The notes under the pieces were generated by a model. The model was given only the letters and a program-made list of their open reading frames with translations. It had not been told where the DNA came from and did no database searches. The position numbers and the translations under genes are program-made. A stretch of 64,000 nucleotides of DNA from Rhodoferax sp. (GTDB lineage: Bacteria > Pseudomonadota > Gammaproteobacteria > Burkholderiales > Burkholderiaceae_C): the NCBI RefSeq assembly GCF_028689295.1, contig NZ_JAQTWL010000001.1:396010-460009 (forward strand), written 5' to 3'. Of the stretch, positions 18,263 through 26,339 are shown one piece after another; position 1 is the first letter of the stretch, and the number at the start of each line of letters is the position of its first letter.

Positions 18263-20656
18263 ATGTCCCATTTACAACTCGACCAGGCGCAAATCGACCG
18301 CGCCCGCGACTCGGCGCGGCGCATTGCGCGGCAGGTCTTCGACGACATGTCGGGCTTCACCACCACCACCGTGGAGCGCGCCACGCTGCGCCTCATGGGG
18401 GTCGATGGGGTCGATGAGGTGGGTGTCCCGCTGCCAAACCGGGTGGTGAGCCATTTGCAGGCGCAAAACCTGCTACAACACGGTGCCGCCACGGTGCTGG
18501 CCGGGGCAATGGAAAAGCTTGGTCTGACGGCGCAGCAGGTTGCCGAGGCCGTGGCAAGCGGCAGCCTGACGCTGACGCGCCCGGCAGATGAAGCGGCCGC
18601 ACGCGTTTGCGCGCAGGCGCAGGCCCGCACCATGTGCGACCACATTGCTGCGCAGCGCACCCAACGGACCGAGAAAATCGCCGCCAGCGGCGAAAACCCA
18701 ACCCCCTGGCTCTACCTGATCGTGGCCACCGGTAACATCCACGAGGACGTGGTGCAGGCCCGTGCCGCCGCCGAGCAGGGGGCAGACATCATCGCGGTGA
18801 TCCGGTCCACCGGCCAGAGCCTGCTGGACTATGTGCCTTATGGCGCCACCACCGAGGGCTTTGGCGGCACCTACGCCACGCAGGAAAACTTCAAGCTGAT
18901 GCGCGCCGCGCTCGATGAAGTGGGGCAAAAAGTGGGGCGCTACATTCGCCTCACCAACTACTGCTCGGGCCTGTGCATGCCCGAGATTGCCGCCATGGGG
19001 GCCATTGAGCGTCTCGACATGATGCTCAACGACTCGATGTACGGCATCATCTTTCGCGACATCAACATGAAGCGCACCTTTATCGACCAGTTTTTCTCGC
19101 GCATGGTCAATGCCTATGCCGGCATCATCATCAACACCGGCGAAGACAATTACCTCACCACGGCCGACGCGTTTGATGCGGCGCACACCGTGCTGGCGTC
19201 CCAGCTCATCAACGAACAGTTTGCCGAGTTGTCGGGTTTGAAGCCCGAGCAGATGGGCCTGGGCCACGCCTTCGAGATTCATCCCGAGCTGGAAAATGGC
19301 TTCCTGTGGGAACTGGCCCACGCGCAGCTGGTGCGCCAGGTTTTTCCTGATGCCTGCCTGAAATACATGCCGCCCACCAAACACATGACTGGCAATATTT
19401 TCAAGGGCCATGTGCAGGACGCGCTGTTCAACATCGTGAGCACCGTCACCCAGCAAAATATCCACCTGCTGGGCATGATGACCGAGGCCATTCACACGCC
19501 ATTCATCCAGGACCGCTTTCTGGCCATTCAAAACGCCAGGTACGTGTTTGGCACCATGAAGGATCTGCACTCGGAGATGGAATTCAAGCGTGGTGGCAAG
19601 ATCGAGCAACGTGCCCAGGAGGTGCTGGCGCAGACCGAAGCCATGCTGGCCGAAATTGAGGCCATCAGCCTGCCAGGCGCCATTGGCAAGGGCATGTTTG
19701 CCGAAATTTCGCGCACACCGACCGGGGGCAAGGGGCTGGATGGTGTGATCGCGAAGGCACCTGACTACTACAACCCGTTCCCTGATCTCATGCTGCCAGC
19801 CACCCAAGGAGCCGACCATGTTTGTGGGTTTTTGGGGTCAGAGCCCAAATTCGCGCTGCCTCCGGCAGCCCCTTCGGGTGCGGTGCAAAGCCCCGCAGCG
19901 AAATTGGTGTCTGACCCCAATAACCCAGTCAAGCCCTACGGCGACACGCTCGGAGACGGGCGCGTGCAGCTCTCGTTTACCCTGCCGGTCGCGCTGGATG
20001 AGCGCGCCAAGGAAGGCGCCAAGCGCCTGGCGGCCCAGATGGGTCTGGATGAACCTGCTGTGGTGCACTGCGAAGATATGGGCCAGGGCTTCAGCTTTTA
20101 CGTGGTCTATGGCCAGTGCAAACACCAGGTGGACCTGAGCAGTTTTTCAGTGGTCAAGCCCGAGTACGAGGTGCTGGACAAGGAAGGCATCAACGCGCTC
20201 ATCGCCGCAAAAATGGGGCGCCGCATGGTGGTGGTGGGGGCCTGCATCGAGACCGACGCCCACACTGTCGGCATTGACGCCATCATGAACATGAAGGGCT
20301 ACAACGGCCACAAGGGGCTGGAGAGTTATCACGAAATCCGCGCCATCAACCTGGGCGCCCAGGTGGACTCCGAGGACCTGGTGACCCGGGCGATTGAAGA
20401 GCAGGCCGATGTGATTCTCGTGTCACAGGTGGTGACACAAAAGAACATCCACCTCGACAACCTGACCAAGCTGTCGGACCTGCTGGAAGCCGAAGGGCTG
20501 CGCGACAAGGTGATCCTGGTGGTGGGCGGCCCGCGCATCAGCCATGAGCTGGCCAAGGAGCTCGGCTACGATGCCGGCTTCGGTGTCAAGAGTTATGCCG
20601 AGGATGTGGCATCCTTTGCCATCCACGAGTGGATCAACAGAAGAAAGGCGGCTTGA
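18263..20656 (+). CDS. kamDE: Beta-lysine 5,6-aminomutase, alpha and beta subunits fused
   Basis: This 797-residue protein joins the two subunits of the adenosylcobalamin- and PLP-dependent enzyme that moves the 6-amino group of beta-lysine to carbon 5. Residues 1 to about 520 correspond to KamD (PLP-binding barrel), and from about 557 (VKPYGDTLGDGRVQLSFTLP) to the end to KamE. The B12-binding DAHTVG motif has the axial histidine at H667, and K678 in NMKGY corresponds to the PLP lysine (K144 of the clostridial beta subunit). Both are intact, so the enzyme should work. The linker, residues 524-553, is encoded by a REP palindrome (see 19832-19921). The ATG at 18263 follows GAGAG; a TTG at 18245 is in frame. 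The stop directly abuts the kal ATG. Confidence 0.92.
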   Translation: MSHLQLDQAQIDRARDSARRIARQVFDDMSGFTTTTVERATLRLMGVDGVDEVGVPLPNRVVSHLQAQNLLQHGAATVLAGAMEKLGLTAQQVAEAVASGSLTLTRPADEAAARVCAQAQARTMCDHIAAQRTQRTEKIAASGENPTPWLYLIVATGNIHEDVVQARAAAEQGADIIAVIRSTGQSLLDYVPYGATTEGFGGTYATQENFKLMRAALDEVGQKVGRYIRLTNYCSGLCMPEIAAMGAIERLDMMLNDSMYGIIFRDINMKRTFIDQFFSRMVNAYAGIIINTGEDNYLTTADAFDAAHTVLASQLINEQFAELSGLKPEQMGLGHAFEIHPELENGFLWELAHAQLVRQVFPDACLKYMPPTKHMTGNIFKGHVQDALFNIVSTVTQQNIHLLGMMTEAIHTPFIQDRFLAIQNARYVFGTMKDLHSEMEFKRGGKIEQRAQEVLAQTEAMLAEIEAISLPGAIGKGMFAEISRTPTGGKGLDGVIAKAPDYYNPFPDLMLPATQGADHVCGFLGSEPKFALPPAAPSGAVQSPAAKLVSDPNNPVKPYGDTLGDGRVQLSFTLPVALDERAKEGAKRLAAQMGLDEPAVVHCEDMGQGFSFYVVYGQCKHQVDLSSFSVVKPEYEVLDKEGINALIAAKMGRRMVVVGACIETDAHTVGIDAIMNMKGYNGHKGLESYHEIRAINLGAQVDSEDLVTRAIEEQADVILVSQVVTQKNIHLDNLTKLSDLLEAEGLRDKVILVVGGPRISHELAKELGYDAGFGVKSYAEDVASFAIHEWINRRKAA
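19832..19921 (+). repeat. REP-like palindrome inside kamDE
   Basis: The element begins TTGGGGTCAGA (19832-19842) and ends TCTGACCCCAA (19910-19920), an exact 11-base inverted repeat. Inside these ends CAAATTCGCG faces GCGAAATTGG, and the middle is about 45 bases. It is the same terminal motif as at 8014-8113 and 16046-16091 but with a longer core. The element is read in frame as about 30 residues rich in proline, alanine and serine, exactly between the KamD-like and KamE-like parts. Confidence 0.88.
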
Positions 20657-21085
20657 ATGAGCGCTAACCCGATGGAAAATTTCACCAGCCTGATCCGCCT
20701 GCGCATGGGTGCCCACGATGCCCATTACGCGGGCGACCTGGTCGATGGCGCCAAGATGCTGCATTTGTTTGGCGACGTGGCGACCGAGTTGCTGATTCGC
20801 AGCGACGGTGACGAAGGCCTGTTCGTGGCCTATGACAACGTGCAGTTTCTGGCGCCGGTTCATGCAGGCGACTACATCGAGGCCACGGGTCGCATCGTGG
20901 CCATGGGCAAGACCTCGCGCACGATGGTGTTCGAGGCGCGCAAAGTCATCGCCCCGGCCGGTGTGGCCGGCCAGGCTTCCGCGGCCGATGTGCTGGCCGA
21001 GCCGGTTGTGGTGTGCAAGGCCTCCGGCACCTGCGTGGTGCCCGTAGCGTGTCAGCGCATCACCCACGCCACTGTGACCTGCTGA
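20657..21085 (+). CDS. kal: 3-aminobutyryl-CoA ammonia-lyase
   Basis: A 142-residue hotdog-fold protein. In the lysine pathway Kal removes ammonia from L-3-aminobutyryl-CoA to give crotonyl-CoA. The segment [35 protein letters not shown] and the later [22 protein letters not shown] are typical of the single-hotdog Kal family, and length agrees. Its ATG directly follows the kamDE stop (TGAATG) and its own stop is one base from the kce ATG, so it is translated as part of the same operon. A generic thioesterase would look similar, but the neighbours make Kal by far the better reading. Confidence 0.9.
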   Translation: MSANPMENFTSLIRLRMGAHDAHYAGDLVDGAKMLHLFGDVATELLIRSDGDEGLFVAYDNVQFLAPVHAGDYIEATGRIVAMGKTSRTMVFEARKVIAPAGVAGQASAADVLAEPVVVCKASGTCVVPVACQRITHATVTC

Positions 21086-21086
21086 C

Positions 21087-21899
21087 ATGGACAAACTCAT
21101 CATCACCGCCGCGCTGACCGGTGCCGAGGTGACCCGCGCACAGCAGCCGGCATTGCCCATCACGCCAGAAGAAATTGCAGACGCGGCCTATGAATGCGCC
21201 CGGGCCGGTGCGTCCATCGTGCATGTGCATGCCCGTTGGCCCGACGGCACACCGACGCAGGACAAGGAAACTTATGGCCAGATCATTGCGGCGGTGCGCG
21301 CACGCTGCGATGTGATCGTGCAGGTATCCACCGGCGGTGCAGTCGGCATGACACCGCAGGAGCGCCTGGCCCCGGTCACACTCAAACCCGAGATGGCGAC
21401 GCTGTCCATGGGCACGGTGAATTTTGGCGGCGATGTGTTCATGAACCACCCCGCCGAGATGGAGATTTTTGCCGCTGCCATGCGTGACCACGGCGTGAAA
21501 CCCGAGCTTGAAATTTTTGACAGCGGCATGCTGACCACAGCGCAACGCTGGCTCAAAAAGGGCCTGATCCAGGGTCCGCAGCACTTCGACTTTGTGCTGG
21601 GCATTCCCGGTGGCATGGCCGGCACCCCCGAGGCGCTGATGTACCTGCGATCTCAATTGCCAGCGCAGTCCACCTGGACCGTCGCGGGAATCGGTCCGGC
21701 ACAGCTGCCGCTGGGCACGTTGGCCATCGTGCTGGGTGGCCATGTACGCGTGGGCTTTGAGGACAACGTGTACTACCGCAAGGGTGAACTGGCCACCAGC
21801 AACGCGCAATTGGTGGCGCGTATCGCCCGCATCAGCCGGGAGCTCGACCGGCCGGTCGCCACGCCCGACGAAGCACGCGCGATGCTCGGCCTGATCTGA
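21087..21899 (+). CDS. kce: 3-keto-5-aminohexanoate cleavage enzyme
   Basis: Kce is a zinc-dependent beta-keto acid cleavage enzyme (BKACE family) that takes 3-keto-5-aminohexanoate and acetyl-CoA to acetoacetate and 3-aminobutyryl-CoA. The 270-residue TIM-barrel protein carries the zinc ligands H46 and H48 (IVHVHAR) and E225 (VGFEDNVYY), with the substrate residues in STGG (81-84). All are present. It ends the kam operon and converges with the ABC importer ATPase gene only three bases away, with no obvious terminator between. BKACE enzymes vary in substrate; the operon decides the call. Confidence 0.94.
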   Translation: MDKLIITAALTGAEVTRAQQPALPITPEEIADAAYECARAGASIVHVHARWPDGTPTQDKETYGQIIAAVRARCDVIVQVSTGGAVGMTPQERLAPVTLKPEMATLSMGTVNFGGDVFMNHPAEMEIFAAAMRDHGVKPELEIFDSGMLTTAQRWLKKGLIQGPQHFDFVLGIPGGMAGTPEALMYLRSQLPAQSTWTVAGIGPAQLPLGTLAIVLGGHVRVGFEDNVYYRKGELATSNAQLVARIARISRELDRPVATPDEARAMLGLI

Positions 21900-21902
21900 G
21901 CC

Positions 21903-22676
21903 TTATTTCAAACTGCCCGATAAAAACTGCGCCAGCCGCACGCTCTTGGGGCTGGCCAGCACCTGGGCCGGCACACCTTCTTCCTCGATCTGGCCCTTGT
22001 GCAAAAAGATCAGGTGGTTGGCCACTTCGCGGGCAAAGCCCATCTCGTGAGTGACGACCACCATGGTGCGGCCCTCGTGCGCCAGGTCTTTCATGACCTT
22101 GAGCACCTCGGACACCAGTTCGGGGTCGAGCGCGCTGGTGGGCTCGTCGAACAGCATCACCTCGGGCTCCATGGCCAGCGCGCGGGCAATTGCCACGCGC
22201 TGCTGCTGGCCGCCGCTCAGGTGCGCCGGATAGGCGTCTTCCTTGCCGTCGAGCCCCACTTTGGCCAGGTACTTGCGGGCAATGTCAATGGCCTGGTCGC
22301 GCGGCACCTTCATCACATGCACTGGCGCTTCGATGATGTTTTGCAGCACCGTCATGTGCGCCCACAGGTTGAAATGCTGGAACACCATGGCCAGCCGGGT
22401 GCGCATCATGGCCAGCTGTTTGGGATTGGCAGCGTGCAGCTCGCCATGCTTGTCGGGGTTCAGGTGCAGCTCTTCGCCGGCCACGATGATGCGACCCTGG
22501 TTCGGTTTTTCCAGCAGGTTGATGCAGCGCAGGAAAGTGCTTTTGCCAGAGCCAGAGCTGCCAATGATGCTGATCACGTCGCCCGCGTGAGCGGTCAGCG
22601 ACACGCCCTTGAGCACCTCGTTGGCACCAAAGCGCTTGTGGATGTTTTCTACCTGGAGTTTGATCGTGGTGGTCAT
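21903..22676 (-). CDS. Polar amino-acid ABC importer, ATP-binding protein (HisP/GlnQ type)
   Basis: A 257-residue ABC ATPase of the polar amino-acid uptake family, powering import through the two permeases encoded upstream. It has Walker [10 protein letters not shown] (about 36-44), signature [16 protein letters not shown], Walker [15 protein letters not shown] and the switch histidine VVTHEMG. The insertion [19 protein letters not shown] after the first helix region is typical of HisP. It is the last gene of the minus-strand transport operon and is separated from the deacylase gene by a palindromic repeat. Proximity to the lysine and arginine pathways suggests a basic amino acid or derivative as substrate. 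Confidence 0.94.
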   Translation of the reverse strand: MTTTIKLQVENIHKRFGANEVLKGVSLTAHAGDVISIIGSSGSGKSTFLRCINLLEKPNQGRIIVAGEELHLNPDKHGELHAANPKQLAMMRTRLAMVFQHFNLWAHMTVLQNIIEAPVHVMKVPRDQAIDIARKYLAKVGLDGKEDAYPAHLSGGQQQRVAIARALAMEPEVMLFDEPTSALDPELVSEVLKVMKDLAHEGRTMVVVTHEMGFAREVANHLIFLHKGQIEEEGVPAQVLASPKSVRLAQFLSGSLK

Positions 22677-22693
22677 GGCAATATTTCCCGATT

Positions 22694-22749
22694 GTCATCG
22701 CGAGCGTAGCGTGGCGATCCATGGATTGCTTCACTTCGTTCGCAATGAC
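22694..22749 (-). repeat. Palindromic repeat, GTCATTGCGA family
   Basis: This 56-bp element starts GTCATCGCGAGCGTAGCG and ends TCGTTCGCAATGAC, with the terminal ten bases forming an inverted repeat and a central CCATGG. It belongs to a widespread class of intergenic palindromes. It lies between the deacylase and importer ATPase genes, 18 bases upstream of the ATPase start. A second copy is in pabBC at 32015-32092. Confidence 0.85.
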
Positions 22750-22781
22750 GGCATTGATTCATGGGTGGTCCAGTGTGCCAG

Positions 22782-23912
22782 TCATGCGCCCAGCAGATCG
22801 CCGCTACGAAACGCCAGGGTGCCGGCAATCTTGCCGACCTCGCCACCGGCGGTGATGTAGCGGTCGCGGATGCGGGCATAAAACACACCGGCAACGCCCG
22901 CCGCGATGCGCTGGCGGGTGTTGGCAATCGGGTCGATGATTTCGGCCACCAGATCGCCGATGGCCAGCATTTGCCCCACTTCTGCCGCAAACACCACAAC
23001 GCCCGGGCTGGTCGCGCAAAGGGTTTCGGAGCCCGCCAGCGGTGTCGCCGGGCACAGGGCTGCGGGCACTTGGGGTGGCTGCTGGCAGGCCAAAACTCCG
23101 ATGAACTGTAGCCAGCCCACAATGGCCTGCGCATCCGCTGCAGCCCAGGCGTGACTCACGTCGAGCTCGCCGCGCAGCTCGATGGTGGTGCTGCAGCAGC
23201 CTTGCGTCAGCGGCGCGCTGCAGCCCTTGGCTTGGAGGCGCTCGGCCAGTTGCCACCAGGCGCCCGACAGGCATTCGTCGATGGGCCGGTTGCCCGAGCT
23301 TTTGGCCAGCAAAATCGCCCGGGCGCCCAAAAAGTGCGCCAGTTCCTGCATCTGCGGCCAGCAGGCTTCTTCGGTGTAAAAGTGCAGCACGCCTTCGCAG
23401 TCGCAATGTAGGTCGAGCATGAAATCGGCATCATGCGCCAGCAGCAGCAGTGTGCGGCGCATGCTTTGCAGCTCGGTTGCAGGGGTCCAGCGCCTGATGT
23501 AGTCGCCCATGGCACGGCGCACCAGGCCCACATTGGCCAACGCGTCATCGCCCAGCTGCTTGATCACAACAGACTCAACCGCCGCCGCCAAATCGGGGTA
23601 ATGCCGGTTGAAGTTTTCCGAGGTGTCCAGCTCAAAGCGACCCATGGGCTTGTGGTCCAACCGCTGCGCCAGGCCAATCGGGTTGGCCACTGGCACCAGC
23701 ACCACCTCACCCAGGATTTGCCCGGTTGCCTCAGATGCTTCGAACAGCGCGCGCAAATGGTGCGCCACCAGCATGCCGGGCAGTTCCTCGGCGTGCAGGC
23801 TGGCCTGGATGTAAATTTTGCGGCCGCTGCCGGGCTTGCCAAAATGAAAGCTGGTGAGCGTCTTGTGGCTGCCAAGGCTGGGCGAGAGCAGCGGGTGGTC
23901 AATGCGTTGCAT
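22782..23912 (-). CDS. Succinylglutamate desuccinylase/aspartoacylase family deacylase
   Basis: A 376-residue zinc hydrolase of the M14-related AstE/AspA family, which removes acyl groups from N-acylated amino acids. The zinc site is visible as HAEELPG (H and E near residue 41) and the later histidine in LDLHCDCEG (about 168); a beta-rich C-terminal domain (SPGVVVFAAEVGQMLAIGDLVAEIIDP) is typical. It sits inside the amino-acid importer operon between the HisM-type permease and the ATPase, so its substrate is probably imported by that transporter, for example an N-acylated basic amino acid. Exact substrate is unknown. Confidence 0.86.
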   Translation of the reverse strand: MQRIDHPLLSPSLGSHKTLTSFHFGKPGSGRKIYIQASLHAEELPGMLVAHHLRALFEASEATGQILGEVVLVPVANPIGLAQRLDHKPMGRFELDTSENFNRHYPDLAAAVESVVIKQLGDDALANVGLVRRAMGDYIRRWTPATELQSMRRTLLLLAHDADFMLDLHCDCEGVLHFYTEEACWPQMQELAHFLGARAILLAKSSGNRPIDECLSGAWWQLAERLQAKGCSAPLTQGCCSTTIELRGELDVSHAWAAADAQAIVGWLQFIGVLACQQPPQVPAALCPATPLAGSETLCATSPGVVVFAAEVGQMLAIGDLVAEIIDPIANTRQRIAAGVAGVFYARIRDRYITAGGEVGKIAGTLAFRSGDLLGA

Positions 23913-23930
23913 GGGTCGGTTTCAAAGGTA

Positions 23931-24644
23931 TCAGCCCCTGCGCGTTGACAGGTAGGCCAGCAAGCGGCCTTCCGAGAAACGGAAGAAGCCGATCAGGCAA
24001 AACGAGGCGGCGAGGTAAATGGCCGCAGCCGCCAGATAGGCTTCGAACGGCAGGTAGTAGGTGGCGTAAATGCGGCTCGCCGCCGAGGTGATGTCGAGCA
24101 TGTTGGGCACCGCGCTGGCCAGACTGGTGGCGTGCAGCATCATCACCACCTCGTTGCTGTAGGCGGGCAGGGTGCGGCGCATGGCGCTGGGCAGCACCAC
24201 CCGGAGCATGGTCTGAAAGCGGCTCATGCCGTAGGCGTGGGCGGCCTCGATCTCGCCGGCGCTGGTCTCGCGAATGGCCCCGGCCAGCATCTCGGCGGTG
24301 TAGCCGGCGGTGTTCAGGCTGAAGGCCAGCAGGGCACAAAAGAAGGGTTCCTTGAAGTAAGTCCAGGGCCAGACGGCGTCCCAGCGCTCCTGGATCCACT
24401 CCAACTGGCCCAGACCGTAATAGATCAGATAGACCTGGATCAGCAGCGGCGTGCCGCGAATCACAAAGGTGTAGGCACTGACCAGCCAGCGCAGCGGCGC
24501 CCAGGGGCCGGTCAGGATCAGCGCAAAAATGAGCGCCAGCACAGCCCCCACGGCCAGCGACGAAAACAGCAGCCACAGCGTGATGACGATCCCGTTGCCA
24601 AACAGCGCCAGGTTCTCGGGCTCGAAAATGACAGCCCATTCCAT
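23931..24644 (-). CDS. Polar amino-acid ABC importer permease (HisM type)
   Basis: A 237-residue inner-membrane permease with about five transmembrane helices and the BPD_transp_1 coupling motif, here in the EIEAAHAYGMSRFQTMLRVVLPSAMR segment (EAA loop, about residues 133-160). The partner permease gene overlaps its ATG by one base. RGTPLLIQVYLIYYGLGQL near residue 60 is typical of the HisM subfamily. It should pair with the HisQ-type protein to form the channel energised by the ATPase at 21903-22676. Confidence 0.93.
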   Translation of the reverse strand: MEWAVIFEPENLALFGNGIVITLWLLFSSLAVGAVLALIFALILTGPWAPLRWLVSAYTFVIRGTPLLIQVYLIYYGLGQLEWIQERWDAVWPWTYFKEPFFCALLAFSLNTAGYTAEMLAGAIRETSAGEIEAAHAYGMSRFQTMLRVVLPSAMRRTLPAYSNEVVMMLHATSLASAVPNMLDITSAASRIYATYYLPFEAYLAAAAIYLAASFCLIGFFRFSEGRLLAYLSTRRG

Positions 24645-25342
24645 TAAAGTTGCACCCTTTTTGTGCCCAGGCTGTAGCGGGCATTGAGCTTTTTCAGGGC
24701 CATCAGGCTGATCGAGGTGTAAACCAGAAACAAGGCGCCGGTGAACAAAAAGAAGACAAAGGGCGAGCGCGTGGCGGCGCTGGCCTGCTTGGCCAGATAG
24801 GTCATTTCCTGCAAACCAATCAGGCTCACCAGCGCAGTGGCCTTGATCAGCACCAGCCAGTTGTTGGTGAAGCCGGGCAACGCGTAGCGCACCATTTGCG
24901 GCAGCGTGATGCGCAGGAAGGTTTGCGAGCGGCTCATGCCAAACGCCCAGGCGGCTTCCATCTGTCCCTTGGGAATGCTCAGAATGGCGCCGCGAAAGGT
25001 TTCGGTCATGTAGGCGCCGTAAATGAAACCGATGGTGATGACACCGGCGGCAAAAGGCTCGATGTCGATGGTGGCCTCGCTGCCCATCTTTTCAAGCAGG
25101 GTGTTGATGCCAATCGTGCCGCCGTAAAACACCAGCAGCATCAGCACCAGGTCAGGGATGCCACGGATGATGGTGGTGTAAAAAGTGCCCAGCGCCACCA
25201 GCACCGGGCGACCCGAGAGCTTGGCTGCGGCACCTGCCAGGCCCAGGATGACAGCCACCAGCAGCGCGCCCAAAGACACCCCCGCCGTGAGCAGGGAGCC
25301 CTGCAAAATAACCAGAAGGTAAGACTGCGTGGTGGAAGTCAT
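24644..25342 (-). CDS. Polar amino-acid ABC importer permease (HisQ type)
   Basis: The second permease of the importer, 232 residues when started at the ATG at 25342 (MTSTTQSYLLVILQGSLLTAG), which aligns with the known HisQ start; a TTG at 25405 would add 21 residues. Features include IRGIPDLVLMLLVFYGG near residue 60 and the EAA loop QMEAAWAFGMSRSQTFLRITLPQM. GFIYGAYMTETFRGA closely resembles HisQ of enterobacteria, which carries histidine, lysine, arginine and ornithine. It supports a basic amino-acid substrate for this system. Confidence 0.92.
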   Translation of the reverse strand: MTSTTQSYLLVILQGSLLTAGVSLGALLVAVILGLAGAAAKLSGRPVLVALGTFYTTIIRGIPDLVLMLLVFYGGTIGINTLLEKMGSEATIDIEPFAAGVITIGFIYGAYMTETFRGAILSIPKGQMEAAWAFGMSRSQTFLRITLPQMVRYALPGFTNNWLVLIKATALVSLIGLQEMTYLAKQASAATRSPFVFFLFTGALFLVYTSISLMALKKLNARYSLGTKRVQL

Positions 25343-25413
25343 GGGCAAATGGTCAGGAAACCAGAGGGGCGGCCCTTGCAACAGCGCATCGAGCCGACCT
25401 TTCAAACGGGCAA

Positions 25414-26181
25414 TTACTTGCCGTAAACGTCAAACTTGAAGTACTTGTCGTTGATGGCCTTGTACTTGCCGTTGCCGCGGATCGCCTTGATGCCAGCGTT
25501 GAGTTCTTTCTTCAGGTCGGCCTGGCCCTTGCGCAAGGCAATGCCGGCGCCAGTGCCAAAGTACTTGGGGATGTAGAGTTCGGGGCCGACAAACTGGTAG
25601 TTTTCACCGCCCGGCTTGCTCAGGAAGCCGCCGCCCACTTCGAGCGTGTCAGCCACCGTGCCGTCCAGACGGCCTGCCTTGATGTCCAGATAGACCTGGT
25701 CCTGGGCGTCGTAAGAAACGATTTCGACGCCCTTGGTCTTGAGTTCGCCCTGAGCGTATTTTTCTTGCGTTGATGCCTTCAACACGCCAATTTTCTTGCC
25801 CTTGATGGAGGCCGGGCCGTCAAACTTGATGTCTTTCTTCAGCACGATCTTGCTGGGGGTGTTGTAGTACTTGTCGGTGAAGTCCACCTGTTTCAGGCGC
25901 TCTTCGGTGATCGACATCGAGCTGATGATCACGTCGTATTTTTTGGCCAACAGGCCGGGGATCATGCCGTCCCAGGCTTGCTCGACAAACACGCATTTGC
26001 GCTTGATCTGCTCGCACAGGGCGCTGGCAATGTCCACGTCAAAACCGGTGGGCTTGCCGTCAGCGGTCTTGAAGGTAAAGGGTTCGTAGGTGGGATCGAT
26101 GGCAACCTTGAGGTCTTTGCCCTGGGCAAAAGCCGAAGCGCACAGGGCGCTGATGGCAGCAGCTAGCAAGAGTTTTTTCAT
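25414..26181 (-). CDS. Periplasmic basic amino-acid-binding protein (ArgT/HisJ type)
   Basis: A 255-residue solute-binding protein with a clean signal peptide (MKKLLLAAAISALCASAFA, cleavage after AFA). It has the SBP_bac_3 fold with DPTYEPFTFKTADGKPTGFDVDIA near the start and the IISSMSITEERLKQVDFTDKYY block, which in ArgT/HisJ lines the ligand site. A cysteine pair (EQIKRKCVFVE with the nearby LCE) resembles the LAO-binding protein disulphide. It leads the transport operon; about 120 A/T-rich bases upstream should hold the promoter. Lysine, arginine and ornithine are the expected ligands from family resemblance. Confidence 0.93.
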   Translation of the reverse strand: MKKLLLAAAISALCASAFAQGKDLKVAIDPTYEPFTFKTADGKPTGFDVDIASALCEQIKRKCVFVEQAWDGMIPGLLAKKYDVIISSMSITEERLKQVDFTDKYYNTPSKIVLKKDIKFDGPASIKGKKIGVLKASTQEKYAQGELKTKGVEIVSYDAQDQVYLDIKAGRLDGTVADTLEVGGGFLSKPGGENYQFVGPELYIPKYFGTGAGIALRKGQADLKKELNAGIKAIRGNGKYKAINDKYFKFDVYGK

Positions 26182-26339
26182 ACAGCAACTTTCTCAGTGA
26201 ATGCCAGAGTCTCCCCCGGCGGGTTAATAAAAAATTAAAAACTGATTCTACGGTCTGGCCAAAGCCGGGCAGGGGTTGGTTTCTACTAGGTCATGCAAAC
26301 ATCGTGCCCAAAGTGCAAGCTTATGACACCAAATCTGGC

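Noticed and set aside
18473..19819. 448-codon antisense frame across kamDE
   Set aside because: The plus-strand frame has complete aminomutase motifs; the antisense translation is His/Gly-rich with no motif.
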